A stretch of 64,000 nt of DNA from Circinella umbellata. Its lineage: Eukaryota; Mucoromycota; Mucoromycetes; Mucorales; Lichtheimiaceae. Under the pieces are notes generated by a model. That model had not been told where the DNA came from. It made no database searches and saw only the letters and a list, made by a program, of their open reading frames with translations. Both the position numbers and the translations under genes were made by a program. This document shows, piece by piece, positions 1-9,681 of this stretch (the stretch's first letter is position 1; each line of letters starts with the position of its first letter). Where the stretch lies: positions 1 to 64,000 of the forward strand of contig JAIWNF010000101.1 of the NCBI GenBank assembly GCA_025093555.1, written 5' to 3'.

Positions 1-1278
1 GAATGTTTGGAGGTGCTTAGGAGAAACACCGTTACAAGCTTCAGCAATTCGAGTTGTCAAGTCCTCAGTAGCTTCGAATGAACTTCGCTTGACCTTATTT
101 TTGACAATTGCCCAAAATTGCTCTATTGGATTAAGCTCGGGGGAGTAAGGAGGAAGGTAGATACTTCTGTATCCTCTTTCAACTATCATTTCATCAATTT
201 GGGCCGCTGTATGAATGGGTGCATTATCCATTACAATATAGTAGCCTTTCAGTTCGGGAAAATAATCCATTTCATCCATGGTTTTTTCAAGAAACTTCAG
301 GTAGTGGCCAGTGATAGTACCTTTCGACCTTTTCTTTTGAGCTGGTGCTTTCCTTTTACGATTGCTAAAGTCAATTTTGATTCGTTTCAAGGTTTCCTCT
401 TGGGGATTTCGAAGCTCCATAGCAACAACAAACTTTGTCGCGATGGCACCTAGTACAGTATGAGAAACAGCTCTGTCAGTGGGAGTATTAATGACAGCTG
501 GCTTTCCTTTCACCGCCCATCCACTAGGCGGTCTCATGTTAATATTAAATCCAGACTCATCAACAAAAACACAATTTTCCAAATAGTTCATGTCCGTTTC
601 ACTCCATTTGATGACCCAATCCTTGCGTTGTTGGATTTTGGTTGGATTATTTCTAGCAGCTGGTTGGGTTGTCAGTTTTTTGAAGGAAAGATTGCATTCA
701 GTTCTCAAGAATTTATGTACAGTGCTCTTCTGCACGCTAAGATCCGAGAATTTTTGTGTGAGAAAGTCCATTGCATCAACTATTCGTGCTTCTGGCCGTT
801 CGTCGTAAAAATCCAGAAGCTGAAGTTTGTGCTTATCATCTAGTTGTGGTTTTGGTCTATTAACCAAATTAGTTTGCTTCTCAAAAATATTCCAGTCCTT
901 GTCCTCTTTGAGTTTTTTGGCCCATTTTTGTGCTGTTCGGTCATTTATACCACCTGCGAGACGCCCAGATTTAGCTGCATTGAACAGCTTGATTCTGTTA
1001 TAATAAACAAATAGAAGCTTTTGCTCATTAGAGTATTTATTATAACTCTTTTTTTGATTTTTAACTGTGGTTATAACATCCTCCATATCAATATCAAAAT
1101 TTTTTGGGTCCTCGTCAACCGATATCTGTCTACTTTCTTGCTTTTCGCAATACTCTCTTATACGTGTTAAAGTTTTTAAATGGAAAGGAGTAACTTCTTT
1201 GTCCCAATCCATAGCATCATTTCCCTGCTCATCGACCATTCTGCCTTGGCCGTCTTCATAATAAAAACGAGTAGTCAT
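1..1278 (-). CDS. Tc1/mariner-like (DD34E) transposase, C-terminus cut by window edge
   Basis: An uninterrupted frame runs from an ATG at 1278 to base 1 (426 codons, no stop). It encodes a DDE transposase of the Tc1/mariner/IS630 superfamily, which cuts and rejoins transposon ends. An N-terminal helix-turn-helix-like region (about residues 80-215, with GGINDRTAQKWAKKL) precedes the catalytic core. First catalytic Asp is D240 in VFVDESGF, second is D351 in IVMDNAPIHTA, third is E386 in SPELNPIEQFW. The spacing D351-E386 leaves 34 residues, the Tc1-type DD34E signature, and YLPPYSPELNPIE is the usual family block. All three catalytic residues are present and there is no frameshift, so the visible part could be active. 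The transposon end is probably near 1421, where GC-rich repeats lie just upstream of the start. The other end is outside the window. Confidence 0.9.
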   Translation of the reverse strand, partial: MTTRFYYEDGQGRMVDEQGNDAMDWDKEVTPFHLKTLTRIREYCEKQESRQISVDEDPKNFDIDMEDVITTVKNQKKSYNKYSNEQKLLFVYYNRIKLFNAAKSGRLAGGINDRTAQKWAKKLKEDKDWNIFEKQTNLVNRPKPQLDDKHKLQLLDFYDERPEARIVDAMDFLTQKFSDLSVQKSTVHKFLRTECNLSFKKLTTQPAARNNPTKIQQRKDWVIKWSETDMNYLENCVFVDESGFNINMRPPSGWAVKGKPAVINTPTDRAVSHTVLGAIATKFVVAMELRNPQEETLKRIKIDFSNRKRKAPAQKKRSKGTITGHYLKFLEKTMDEMDYFPELKGYYIVMDNAPIHTAAQIDEMIVERGYRSIYLPPYSPELNPIEQFWAIVKNKVKRSSFEATEDLTTRIAEACNGVSPKHLQTF

Positions 1279-1299
1279 CTTATCTCTTAAAAAAAATGC

Positions 1300-1421
1300 G
1301 AACTTCGAGAGTCAAAAAATGTCTTTTGAGAAAAAAAGAAAGCCGCCTTTTGGAAAGTTGAAAAGCGCCAAAAAAAAAAACCGCCCTTTGAGATTTTTGT
1401 CTATGGCTGACTCCCTATAAA
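1300..1421. repeat. Subterminal repeat cluster A at the transposon end
   Basis: Short GC-rich words set in A-runs recur every 20-30 bases, for example GCCGCCTTTTG, AAAAGCGCC and CCGCCCTTTGAGA. The same words in the same orientation occur at 4975-5142. The cluster lies 25-140 bases upstream of the transposase ATG and ends near TGACTCCCTATA, which may be the element terminus at a TA. Repeated subterminal words of this kind are usual transposase-binding sites; that role is inferred here. Confidence 0.6.
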
Positions 1422-2006
1422 AGAGATTTTCCAAACGTCATCATTAATGTTACCCAATCAAATTATTCTGGGGTAATTGAAAAGGGTCATCCCTTCCTCA
1501 ACTTTCATTCTTCCATTATCAACTTCAAATCCTTTCACAACATCAATGTGCATTATAAAAACATATTGATATGCTGCTTTCTCCAGTAGGTAAATATTCT
1601 CTCAAACCTTGCTTATTTCAAACTTATTTCAAGTGCACTAAAATAACACCTTCTGAAATTCTGTTTGTCAACAGTAATCTTAAAATAATATGATCTTTAG
1701 GAAGAGTAATGAAATTGTAGGAACTACAGGACACTCCATGTTCTTGCTTTCAAGAGGTGTTGGATCATTCTGTTTGCTATAATGATGTCCAAACTTGAAT
1801 AACTTGAAAGTGTTGCATTCTTTGACGTATGGAGTTTTCAACAGTGACTTATTAGTTTGACTTGGTAAATTGTCCGATAGTTTTACTTTCCTTCTTTTCA
1901 GGTATACTAATCAACACGGTGCAAATTTCTTTAGGATTGCGAGCCAAGATATGGATATCAACAAAATCTTAGCAGTGGGATGTCGGATTCTCGCTCTTCT
2001 AGTGGT
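1422..2006. other. Intergenic, no gene seen
   Basis: AT-rich sequence without a convincing reading frame. A diverged copy of the head of the 57-bp minisatellite unit (GGTGTTGGATC followed by a CTGTTTGCT-like stretch) is visible at about 1755-1780. The minus-strand frame that crosses the minisatellite ends at a stop near 1919. Confidence 0.5.
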
Positions 2007-2506
2007 CTTTCTGTTGAACTCTGAGGTGTTGGATCCTCTTTGTTTAGCTTCGCTCTGGGGGCAATCTTTGTTGGACTTTGGGGTGTTGGATCCTCTTTGT
2101 TTAGCTTCGCTCTGGGGGTGATCTATGTTGAACTTTGAAGTGTTGGATCCTCTTTGTTTAGCTTTAATCTGAGGGTGATCTTTGTTGGACTTTGGGGTGT
2201 TGGATCCTCTTTGTTTAGCTTTGATCTGAGGGTAATCCTAGTTGGACTCTGAGGTGTTGGATCCTCTTTGTTTAGCTTCGCTCTGGGGGTGATCTATGTT
2301 GAACTTTGAGGTATTGGATCCTCTTTGTTTAGCTTTGATCTGAGGGTGATCTTTGTTGGACTTTGGGGTGTTGGATCCTCTTTGTTTAGCTTTGATCTGA
2401 GGGTAATTTATGTTGAACTCTGAGGTGTTGGATCCTCTTTGTTTAGCTTTGCTCTGGGGGTAATCTATGTTAAACTCTTGGGTGTTGGATCCTCTTTGTT
2501 TGGCTT
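2007..2506. repeat. 57-bp minisatellite, 8 full units plus partial ends
   Basis: Full units start at 2025, 2082, 2139, 2196, 2253, 2310, 2367 and 2424. A partial ninth starts at 2481 and a partial tail precedes the first. Each unit begins GGTGTTGGATCCTC (2310 has GGTATTGG) and so carries a GGATCC site. Units fall into two types in the middle: CGCTCTGGGGG-like and GATCTGAGGG-like. Because 57 is a multiple of 3, every reading frame repeats. On the minus strand one frame is open through all units except the one at 2196, which has a TAG, and would encode a 19-residue repeat containing AKQRGSNT. Whether it is translated is unknown. Confidence 0.9.
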
Positions 2507-2866
2507 TCTGGTGTTCGATTCCCGTCTACTTATTTCTCTTGGTAAACCTTTGATCAGAGCCTCTAATATTAAACTATGTCAAAAAATTTTAATAATTTTA
2601 TTTGCTATAATTATGATAGAGAAAAATGTACTTTTATTTTGGCATGCTTTCTTTGAAGCTTTACATTTGCTTCGATTTTATATTACGTTTTCCGTGGCGC
2701 TATGGGTGAGAAGCACAATCCTCTAGACGTTTTAAACAGCTGGAAACACATGACAAATTTTATATGTGTATATGTATATATTTTAAAAAAAAAACTAATG
2801 AAAATGATTTATTATAATAAAATGATAGTTGTTATGACTTCAAAACGAAGTTATGTAGGAGTTAAA
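2507..2866. other. Intergenic, 3' flank of the orphan gene
   Basis: AT-rich, no gene recognised. A GGCGCTATGGGTG stretch near 2695 slightly resembles the GGCGCTGG at the far end of repeat cluster B, but lies in the same orientation, so it is not a matching terminal inverted repeat. Confidence 0.4.
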
Positions 2867-4942
2867 TCACTCATACGGGCTTTCGGTTGTTCTTTCTTTG
2901 CTGAAGATGTTGAAGTATTCATTATTAGAATACTGGATCCAGCCAAATTTGTCAGCAGAACCAATAACTTCAGGTTCCTCATCGCTTGAATCTTCATTGA
3001 CCTCTTTGAATACGGGTGGTGTAGGAAGAGTAAACATATGAACAGGGATAGTAGAGGTTGTTTCCCTTGGAGGAGAGTACCAAGTATCCCGCATCCATGC
3101 AAGCTTCTTGTTCTTTCTGTGCGTTTGGAGGCGGTTAAACGACTCTTCACTGCCAGATGATGGTGTGCTCGCTTGAATAGCTTTGTCCGCAGCAATCGAC
3201 ACTTCCCTCTTCATCTGCAGCAAGTGAGCCAACGTAATAGAAAAATCCGTCAGATCAGAAACGGAGGACGGGAATTTATAGCTATGGCAGTGCTTGGCAA
3301 CATATAAACCATTTTTAGCAAGGTCCAAGGTAGATAAGGAGCAATGCGTTCCAGTCATTTGTAAGAAGTATGCCATGAGCTGGCAGTCGCGGCCACTCGT
3401 GCTTTGTATGATACCATCCACCGCGTCTTTTGCTTCACGGAGTAGCTTATCTTCATCTTTAATAGACTTGGCGTCGCTGTTGTGCTTAGCGCATTCACCG
3501 ATGGCAAGGTCAATTTCTTCCTCCTTGATATCCACCACCAGTCTGATATCGATCTTGAATCCATGGATATACTTCTTCTTTGGATAAAGGATATTCTTTT
3601 CATTAATTGAAAGCTGATACTCTGATTCAGCAGAAATGACACGCACATTTTCGGAAGGATGGAACAATATCTCCAATAAAGGCGACCACAAAATTCGAAA
3701 ATAATCGTTTTCGCGATAATTGATATTTGTGTTGTTGATGAGCATTTTTTTGTATGTGCTCATAGTCCTCAAAACGTGCTTTATGATATTTAAAGCTGTG
3801 ATACAGCCAGTGTCATTCACGTGTTTGATCTTCATTTTGCCAACGTAATTCTTCACTGCGTCGAAATCATTGGACAAGTCCAAAGTATTCTTGATGATGG
3901 TGATAGTATTGATTACGGCAGCATTGAGAGGAAACTCCTTTAATCTTAGCTTTCTATCAAAGTACTGATTGATGAAATCCCATTGCTCGTTGCTGAAAAG
4001 TCTTCGTTGTGAAGAGTGAGATTGGTCAGCAAGATCAAGAATGGATGAAAGTCCAGCGGTCATTAGCTTTCTGTCGCGATTACTTAGATGATTTGGGTTT
4101 TGTGAATATAACTTGTGCAGTTGACAGGCTTCCTTTTTGATGATAGTGCCCAAGCTATCAACAGAATTGGGAATCACGACTCCATCACTTTCGGCTTCAC
4201 AGTCAACTTCACTTTCTACGTTACATTCCACTTCAGTTTCTTTGTCTTTTTCTCCAACATCAGTGTCAACAGCGATCTCTGCTTGTCTTCTTTTAGAACC
4301 TTCGATCTGGGGTTCGCTGTTCATACGCTTCTTGCCTTTCACTCTATTTGTCGCTTCTTCTTCCATACTAGCCTCAACGTTGTTAATATTGGTGATGTGA
4401 CTGATGGCATTTCTTTGAAGTGTAGGATATGATGCGTGCCAGAAATGATCAAGAACGTCGTTTTGCTTGTGCAGAGCAGTAAGTAAGGTGGTTATTAATT
4501 TTGACTCTTTGGAATCGACAAAGGCAGCACAAAGCACTTTTAAATCACCTTCAAGAAGCTGGATTGCTTCTCTTCTTGGCTTGGTGGGGTCAATGGTAAT
4601 TAGGCTTTTGAAGAAGCCGATCATACTCCACTCCACATAATTCGTAGAGCTCCAGTAATCTATTATCATAATTATTCGATTAGAGTCATAACTCGTCGCT
4701 TCTATATTGACAGGTGCATACCGTAGCAAATAAGATTTTCTTTCAAAGATTCCCAACACGTTGTCATGGATGTAAACGGGCCTCTCTTTTTGAAAAATTA
4801 TCAGAGAGTAAGAAGGGAGGAGGGGAGATGGAAAAAAGTAAAAAATATGAAACGCCAATTCATTATCATCCCTTATTTTGATGACTGCTAAAAAATCATC
4901 ATTTGTATTTTCTAGGTATTTTACTACTAAATTTTGAAGATA
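2867..4942 (-). CDS. Unrecognised protein, about 660-690 aa, possible transposon cargo
   Basis: A long open minus-strand frame ends at TGA (2867-2869) and stays open upstream to about 4942, where an in-frame TAA sits just before a possible AG acceptor. No ATG lies in the first 80-odd codons; the first in-frame ATG is at 4669, so the true start is either there or in an unseen upstream exon. Visible features: an acidic Glu/Asp-rich stretch preceded by Lys/Arg clusters (GKKRM, SKRRQ) that could be nuclear localisation signals; a central region with KIDIRLVVDIKEEEIDLAIGE followed by a charged helix; and a Ser/Pro-rich C-terminus. I do not recognise a named family. The Asp...Glu...Lys pattern in the centre faintly recalls PD-(D/E)XK nucleases, but the spacing is not canonical. 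Directly upstream lies repeat cluster B, matching the one upstream of the transposase at 1-1278, which suggests this gene sits in a related element. Confidence 0.6.
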   Translation of the reverse strand, partial: YLQNLVVKYLENTNDDFLAVIKIRDDNELAFHIFYFFPSPLLPSYSLIIFQKERPVYIHDNVLGIFERKSYLLRYAPVNIEATSYDSNRIIMIIDYWSSTNYVEWSMIGFFKSLITIDPTKPRREAIQLLEGDLKVLCAAFVDSKESKLITTLLTALHKQNDVLDHFWHASYPTLQRNAISHITNINNVEASMEEEATNRVKGKKRMNSEPQIEGSKRRQAEIAVDTDVGEKDKETEVECNVESEVDCEAESDGVVIPNSVDSLGTIIKKEACQLHKLYSQNPNHLSNRDRKLMTAGLSSILDLADQSHSSQRRLFSNEQWDFINQYFDRKLRLKEFPLNAAVINTITIIKNTLDLSNDFDAVKNYVGKMKIKHVNDTGCITALNIIKHVLRTMSTYKKMLINNTNINYRENDYFRILWSPLLEILFHPSENVRVISAESEYQLSINEKNILYPKKKYIHGFKIDIRLVVDIKEEEIDLAIGECAKHNSDAKSIKDEDKLLREAKDAVDGIIQSTSGRDCQLMAYFLQMTGTHCSLSTLDLAKNGLYVAKHCHSYKFPSSVSDLTDFSITLAHLLQMKREVSIAADKAIQASTPSSGSEESFNRLQTHRKNKKLAWMRDTWYSPPRETTSTIPVHMFTLPTPPVFKEVNEDSSDEEPEVIGSADKFGWIQYSNNEYFNIFSKERTTESPYE

Positions 4943-4974
4943 CTGTTAATTTCAAAATAAACGAACTTTGAATA

Positions 4975-5142
4975 TAAGAAACCGACTTTTGAGGTAAAAA
5001 TAAGCCGCCTTTTGCATAATTGAAAAGCGCCCTTTGAGAAAAAAAAAACCGCCCTTTGAGATTTAAAAAGCCGTCTTTCAAAACAATTTATTATCCGCCC
5101 TTTTTTTTCAAAAACCGCCCTTTGGCGCTGGAACGACTGTAT
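4975..5142. repeat. Subterminal repeat cluster B and putative element terminus
   Basis: At least six copies of a word like CCGCCCTTTGAGA or GCCGCCTTTTG, separated by A-rich spacers, occupy this stretch in the same orientation as cluster A (1300-1421). The outer edge reads GGCGCTGGAACGACTGTA. Read inward on the minus strand this begins TA-CAGT, the usual start of Tc1/mariner ends after a TA target site. It lies upstream of the orphan gene at 2867-4942. No matching inverted end was found on the other side of that gene. Confidence 0.6.
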
Positions 5143-5196
5143 TTATTATATTGTGTTAACTAAGTAACTAGCTGATACTCCGATCATCCTAACGCA

Positions 5197-5425
5197 CTTC
5201 AGCCCAGGCAATTAGATTGCTAACAGTATTTTACATTAAAATGTCCATAGGATCGTACACTCAACATACTTTCCAAATTAAGGAGGTGACCAAATCAAAT
5301 AAAATAACCGAAGCTATTTTACTCAATCTGGCCCATTCCTTAACCAGAGAGCACTTCATGAGTGTAGTTCACCCTGAACTTTTAAAGGTAAAAAGCTGAT
5401 TGCAACTAATTGCCTGGGCATGAAG
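5197..5425. mobile_element. 229-bp MITE-like inverted-repeat element
   Basis: The arms at about 5197-5238 and 5384-5425 are imperfect inverted repeats. The core GCCCAGGCAATTAG (5202-5215) faces CTAATTGCCTGGGC (5406-5419), and similarity continues inward through a TTTTAC-like tract. The interior holds a short plus-strand frame from an ATG near 5241 to a stop near 5399, about 53 codons. No clear target-site duplication is seen. Size and structure fit a MITE, but the superfamily is unknown. Confidence 0.6.
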
Positions 5426-6919
5426 CCAGGCCGAAGCAAGGAAAAGAAAAAAAAAAGAGGGAAAAAGAGGGAAAAAATGAGCGTCTTTTATAACTTTTTT
5501 TTGGGTGCCATAATTTTTGGGTACTTCTCCATTTTTAGTAATAGAAGTAACCCAAGATTTTAGTGCACCCCTTTTTTTTACGTGACCGCTTTAAATTTTT
5601 TTATTTTTCAAGCTTTTCATTGGCTCAGTTAATTTCAAGTACAGTGCAGGGCGATAGGATTACTAAGTATAGTATAAGCTTGTGTGAATAAAAATGGAAG
5701 GGAGTGATGATTTAAAAGTAAAAGAGCATGGTTGCCATGGTAATGAAGAAAGTAACAAGCTGTTTCTTTGCATTATGAGCACACACTGTTTCACAGCCAA
5801 CTCCGAAAAAAAAGCACAGACCCCCTTCATCCCATTGTTCTTTTTTTTTTTTACTTTGGCAAGGGCACAGAAAAAAACAAAGTTTTTGATTATTATAAGT
5901 TTATATAGTTTAATTAAAAATATTTTTGACCTGATTCATAAATCGTTCAAGATCTCTCGACTCATTATTGTCTTGTTGGACATTCGTAATGGTGCGATCA
6001 AGGGAAAAAAAGCAACTGTCGGATCACACACAAGTTTTTTTTTGTGCCACTCAGAATGTAACCCTAATTTTCAACTGAGCTGGTTATGACAAATAAAACA
6101 TTCATTCATGTAAGCATATTAAACAAAAACTACATATTGAAAGCTAAAACTGAGATTCTTGTATGGTGTATAGAATCCCTCTGATGAGGAATAATTAATT
6201 GTTAAAGATTCTCATTTTGTCCAGTTGGACGGATATGTACAAATCGAATGGTATACGTACGTAATGATATAGTAACATAATTAAATTCATACACATGAGA
6301 GTACGTAACAGTCTATATTTATGCAATTTATTATGAGAGAAATAAATTGCTATGTATATTATTATGACGGTACTTAAGATATAAAGTAGTTTGTTTCTGA
6401 GATATTAAATAGTTTTTATCTGGAATAGTTTCAATTTATAGAATAGATTAACATTATAATTTTATAAAAAGCATACTGATGCTTAAATGAATTCATTTGG
6501 ATGAACATATTGTTGCTATAATGAAGTGAGGGTATAGAGCACTACGGGGAATCTGAAACGGATAATCACAGCATATCTATAAATTGTCTATTTCTACAGT
6601 AAATCCTTGAATATCGACTGTAAATCTCTAATTTTTTTTTGTTGAATTTTGAAGTATAAACTAAATAAAAATGCTGTTTACTTCTTTCTTTTAATAGAAT
6701 CGTTTCTTTAGTTTCATGTATAGTGGATTTAAGGCAGTTAATACATTTTTATAAATTCGAAGATACTCATATAAAAAATTACTGGAAATCTCTGCTAATC
6801 TTTCAGCTGCGGAGTAAAATAATTTGAAATAATTCAACGCGAAGTGCTCGCCTTTTTCTTTTCACCAAACACTTTTTTATTCCCATAGTACTCACGCCTC
6901 GAATTCCATTACTGTCAAA
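5426..6919. other. Intergenic, no gene seen
   Basis: AT-rich DNA with homopolymer runs. A 131-codon plus-strand frame at 5694-6089 is low-complexity and not convincing. No RNA gene or mobile element was recognised. Confidence 0.5.
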
Positions 6920-6924
6920 AATTC

Positions 6925-8338
6925 CAAGAGCAAAATTTCAGTGTTATTTGTGTAGAGGTCTTTTCCGGAAGAAAGATATTTCAAAAGAAGAAATGCTTAA
7001 AGGGATACTGAAAATATAAATCAGGATCAATGCCAAAGAAAGCGCCCGGGACTTTCAAGTATTGAAAATAAAAACCCAAATGAAACGATCAGTCTTCCTA
7101 GTATCTCCCAAGATTCTAGGTAATATTATAATTTAATTAATTCTTTCATGCTACATGCTATCATAATAACGATTGCTAATAAATGGTAAACAATCATCAG
7201 ACGGATCGAAATGGAGGTGGATATACGTATCACAGACACATGAAGTAAACGAAACTAATAACAAGTAAGTATCTATTAATAAAAACATATTCAATCCAAC
7301 GTCAAGTTATTAATTTTTATCTTAGAAATAATGAAAAAAAAATCGATTTCAAGTGGATCTATGCATGTCACTGCTCCTACTGAAAACCGTGATGATTACC
7401 ATGACAACCCCAGTGATAGTAACCAAGATTACGACTATCAAGATTACGACTACCAAGATTACGACTACCAAGATGGCGATTGGAAAGATGATGGATGCTC
7501 TAATGTTGAGGACGACAACAATAACTATAATCTTCATGAATATGATTTAAATGGCTACAACGATGATAATGAAGATGCAGCAGCGAAGGATAGTAGAAAG
7601 CTTCTTATATCATCCATTAAACATGGCAGTACACGAGCTCTTTATGACGATTTTGTATCTATTGTTAATGACTACAATTATGGTATAAACGAGCCACTCT
7701 TTAGCCATTTTCGATCAACGAGTTTATTGAAAAAAACATACCCCATTGTGTCTATCCGATATGACATCTGCCCTAATGGCTGCAAAATGTATCAGCCTGA
7801 TGAGGATGCGCATATTTGTGCTCATTGCGGTCAGCCAAGATATAATAATAAAAAACGAAATAATGATGGTACACCAAGAAACAAACAAGCACGTGCAACA
7901 GTACAACAATTTTCTCTGATTGAACAACTAGCACTTTTCATTCAAGATAATGAAAACCATTCACTATTATTACATCGTTCTGAACGTCATGCGTCAGAAA
8001 AAAGATGTCTATCGTGACATATATGATGGAAAGAACTATAAAAAACTGAAAAAGATGGTTTATTCAGTGGAAATCTGGATATTGCGATCTCTATCTATAC
8101 TGATGGATTTACAGCTCTTGACAAACACCTTACAATTATTCATATCATTAATTTTAATTTACCACACTCGATCAGATACGAAAACGAAAATATGTTACAA
8201 TTGTGTATTATACCGTCAGCACCTAAAGACTTAGAAAGCTTCCTTCAGCTAATGATAAATAGTCTGGAAATATTACAAACAAGCGGAATATGGGTTAAAG
8301 CAGATGATGGAGATATGAAATACTGGTCCAGTTTATAA
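6925..8338 (+). pseudogene. Tnp2/CACTA-like transposase, frameshifted and truncated
   Basis: The main open frame is 7331-8017. It has an Asp/Tyr-rich N-terminus with tandem DYDYQ repeats and then the signature YDICPNGCKMY...CAHCGQPRY, a Cys-pair block typical of Tnp2-type (Transposase_21, CACTA/CMC group) transposases, followed by FSLIEQLALFIQDNE. The homology continues in another frame (DVYRDIYDGKNYKKLKK, about 7985-8050) and then returns to the first frame (DGLFSGNLDIAIS, IYTDGF, NENMLQLCIIP) to a stop at 8336-8338. TDGF is the block carrying the first catalytic Asp in this family. The rest of the catalytic domain is missing. Upstream, 6925-7120 has a coding-like stretch with FQCYLCRGLF, perhaps the start of a zinc finger, followed by a possible intron (GTAATA near 7120 to TTAG near 7325). 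It is clearly dead as read. Confidence 0.75.
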
Positions 8339-8524
8339 ATTAATTATGTCAGAAGGATATTATAAAGTACTACTAATATATTACATTGTTACTTTATTTA
8401 TTAATTTATATAGAACCTCATGCCGACGAAGGTGGAGCGAGCTCAAGGTTAGTGGGTTTGAAAGAAAAAGTACATTATGGACTGATGATGATTTAGAACA
8501 TTGGTATAATTAACAATTTATTAC
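8339..8524 (+). other. Interrupted remnant between the two transposon-related frames
   Basis: AT-rich, with short open stretches only, for example one encoding LWTDDDLEHWYN near 8480-8513 that ends in a stop. It is probably decayed sequence of the same element. Confidence 0.35.
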
Positions 8525-9063
8525 GTAGTTCGGTGGAAAATAGATTCGATGATGAACCTGATTTGGGTTATCCGGGTTCACTGATGGACAATATGGATAG
8601 TGGTGTTAGTGTAGAACATCTTACACAAAGGGTAATGAATGATAGATCAAATAGCGCTTGTATAGATCAAACTTCTGATGAGGGTCATTGATTCGAAAAT
8701 GAGGATAACACGGGGGCGGACTCACCTGATTTCAATGTCACGTCCAATAATGAAAATGATCAGCAGCACAATGATGATAGCTTCATTTATAATGAAGATA
8801 TTTCGAGTAACAATGACGATTCCTCCTCTTCCTCCGATGATAATTCATCTTCTGATGACTCCAGCAGTGAAGATAACAACGATAATACCTTCGACAATGA
8901 AAATAATGATGATGTTCCCTCCGATAGTGAAGATAGTGATGAAAACCTATCTAATAGCGACAATGATGAATCTTCTTCCGATACTGACGATGATAATGCG
9001 TTCTTCAATCGTGTTCATAGTGTTAGCTCCTCGGATAGAGACGACTCTTGTCGTGGAAAATAA
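8525..9063 (+). pseudogene. Acidic Asp/Ser/Asn-rich segment with internal stop
   Basis: One frame reads through about 180 codons, with an in-frame TGA at 8689-8691 and a stop at 9061-9063. Before the TGA it reads DDEPDLGYPGSLMDNMDSG; after it lies a long, highly acidic tract of SSDD, NDN and SED repeats. Acidic Ser-rich tracts are common at the ends of fungal transposase-like proteins, so this may belong to the element just upstream, but no domain is recognisable. The ORFs in other frames over this region are shadows of this one. A basic frame (RRRMELRLRHK) follows to about 9220 and may be a continuation in another phase. Confidence 0.45.
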
Positions 9064-9681
9064 TTGAAAAGGAGAAGCGTGGAGGAAGTAATGAAAATGA
9101 AGGGGTTATTATTCGAAACAAAAAGGCCTGTCGTGATATTGGGAGAAGGAGAATGGAATTGCGACTGCGGCATAAAAATCAGTCAAAAAAAGCATTAAAA
9201 ACGCACAATATATTATAATATCAAACAGCTACTACTACTTTCATCGTTTTAATTTTTTTTTATTTTATTATTCAATTACGTTTGTTAATTCTTAATAATG
9301 TAGCGTAGCAGAAGTAGTAGCAAGAGTACAATAAAAAAGGAAATTTATTATATTTCATCATTATTAATAAAATACATATATATGGTTGTTTGATGAAGAT
9401 TGATGGTTGATGGTTTTATTTTATGATCATTTATTAGTAATAAAAATGAAATATGATGAGTCAAATAATAAGGACAGAAGAAGATCAAACACATTTACTT
9501 TAAAACCACAGGAAATCTATGACATGCAGCGGGATGTCTCTACAATCTTTGCAACTGCAAATCTCCAAAATTGTCAAAAATAGAGATTTCCCGCAAGAAT
9601 AGATTCTCCGTTTCTGGTCGTAGATTATCAGTCGAGAAACTCCCAGTAGTGATTAATACACTATACAACCAATTTTCATGG
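9064..9681. other. Intergenic or decayed element sequence
   Basis: AT-rich; a basic coding-like stretch to about 9220, then no clear features. The last 50 bases may already belong to the decayed gypsy element that follows. Confidence 0.35.

Noticed and set aside
2007..2506. Regular repeats considered as CRISPR
   Set aside because: Units are contiguous with no unique spacers, and the genome is eukaryotic.
2500..2530. T-arm-like word GGTGTTCGATTCC suggesting a tRNA
   Set aside because: No matching stem, acceptor or anticodon arm around it.
4115..4432. Plus-strand frames of 87-105 codons inside the orphan gene
   Set aside because: Antisense shadows of a 660-codon frame.
5694..6089. 131-codon plus-strand frame
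   Set aside because: Low-complexity (F and K runs), no recognisable motif, no splice or neighbour context; likely chance.
7975..7995. Programmed frameshift at the A-run in the transposase
   Set aside because: The heptamer is not in the phase required for -1 slippage, and the needed change is +1 followed by -1; decay is simpler.
8678..9067. 129-codon plus-strand frame and 73-codon minus-strand frame
   Set aside because: Shadows of the acidic Ser/Asp-rich frame in another phase.
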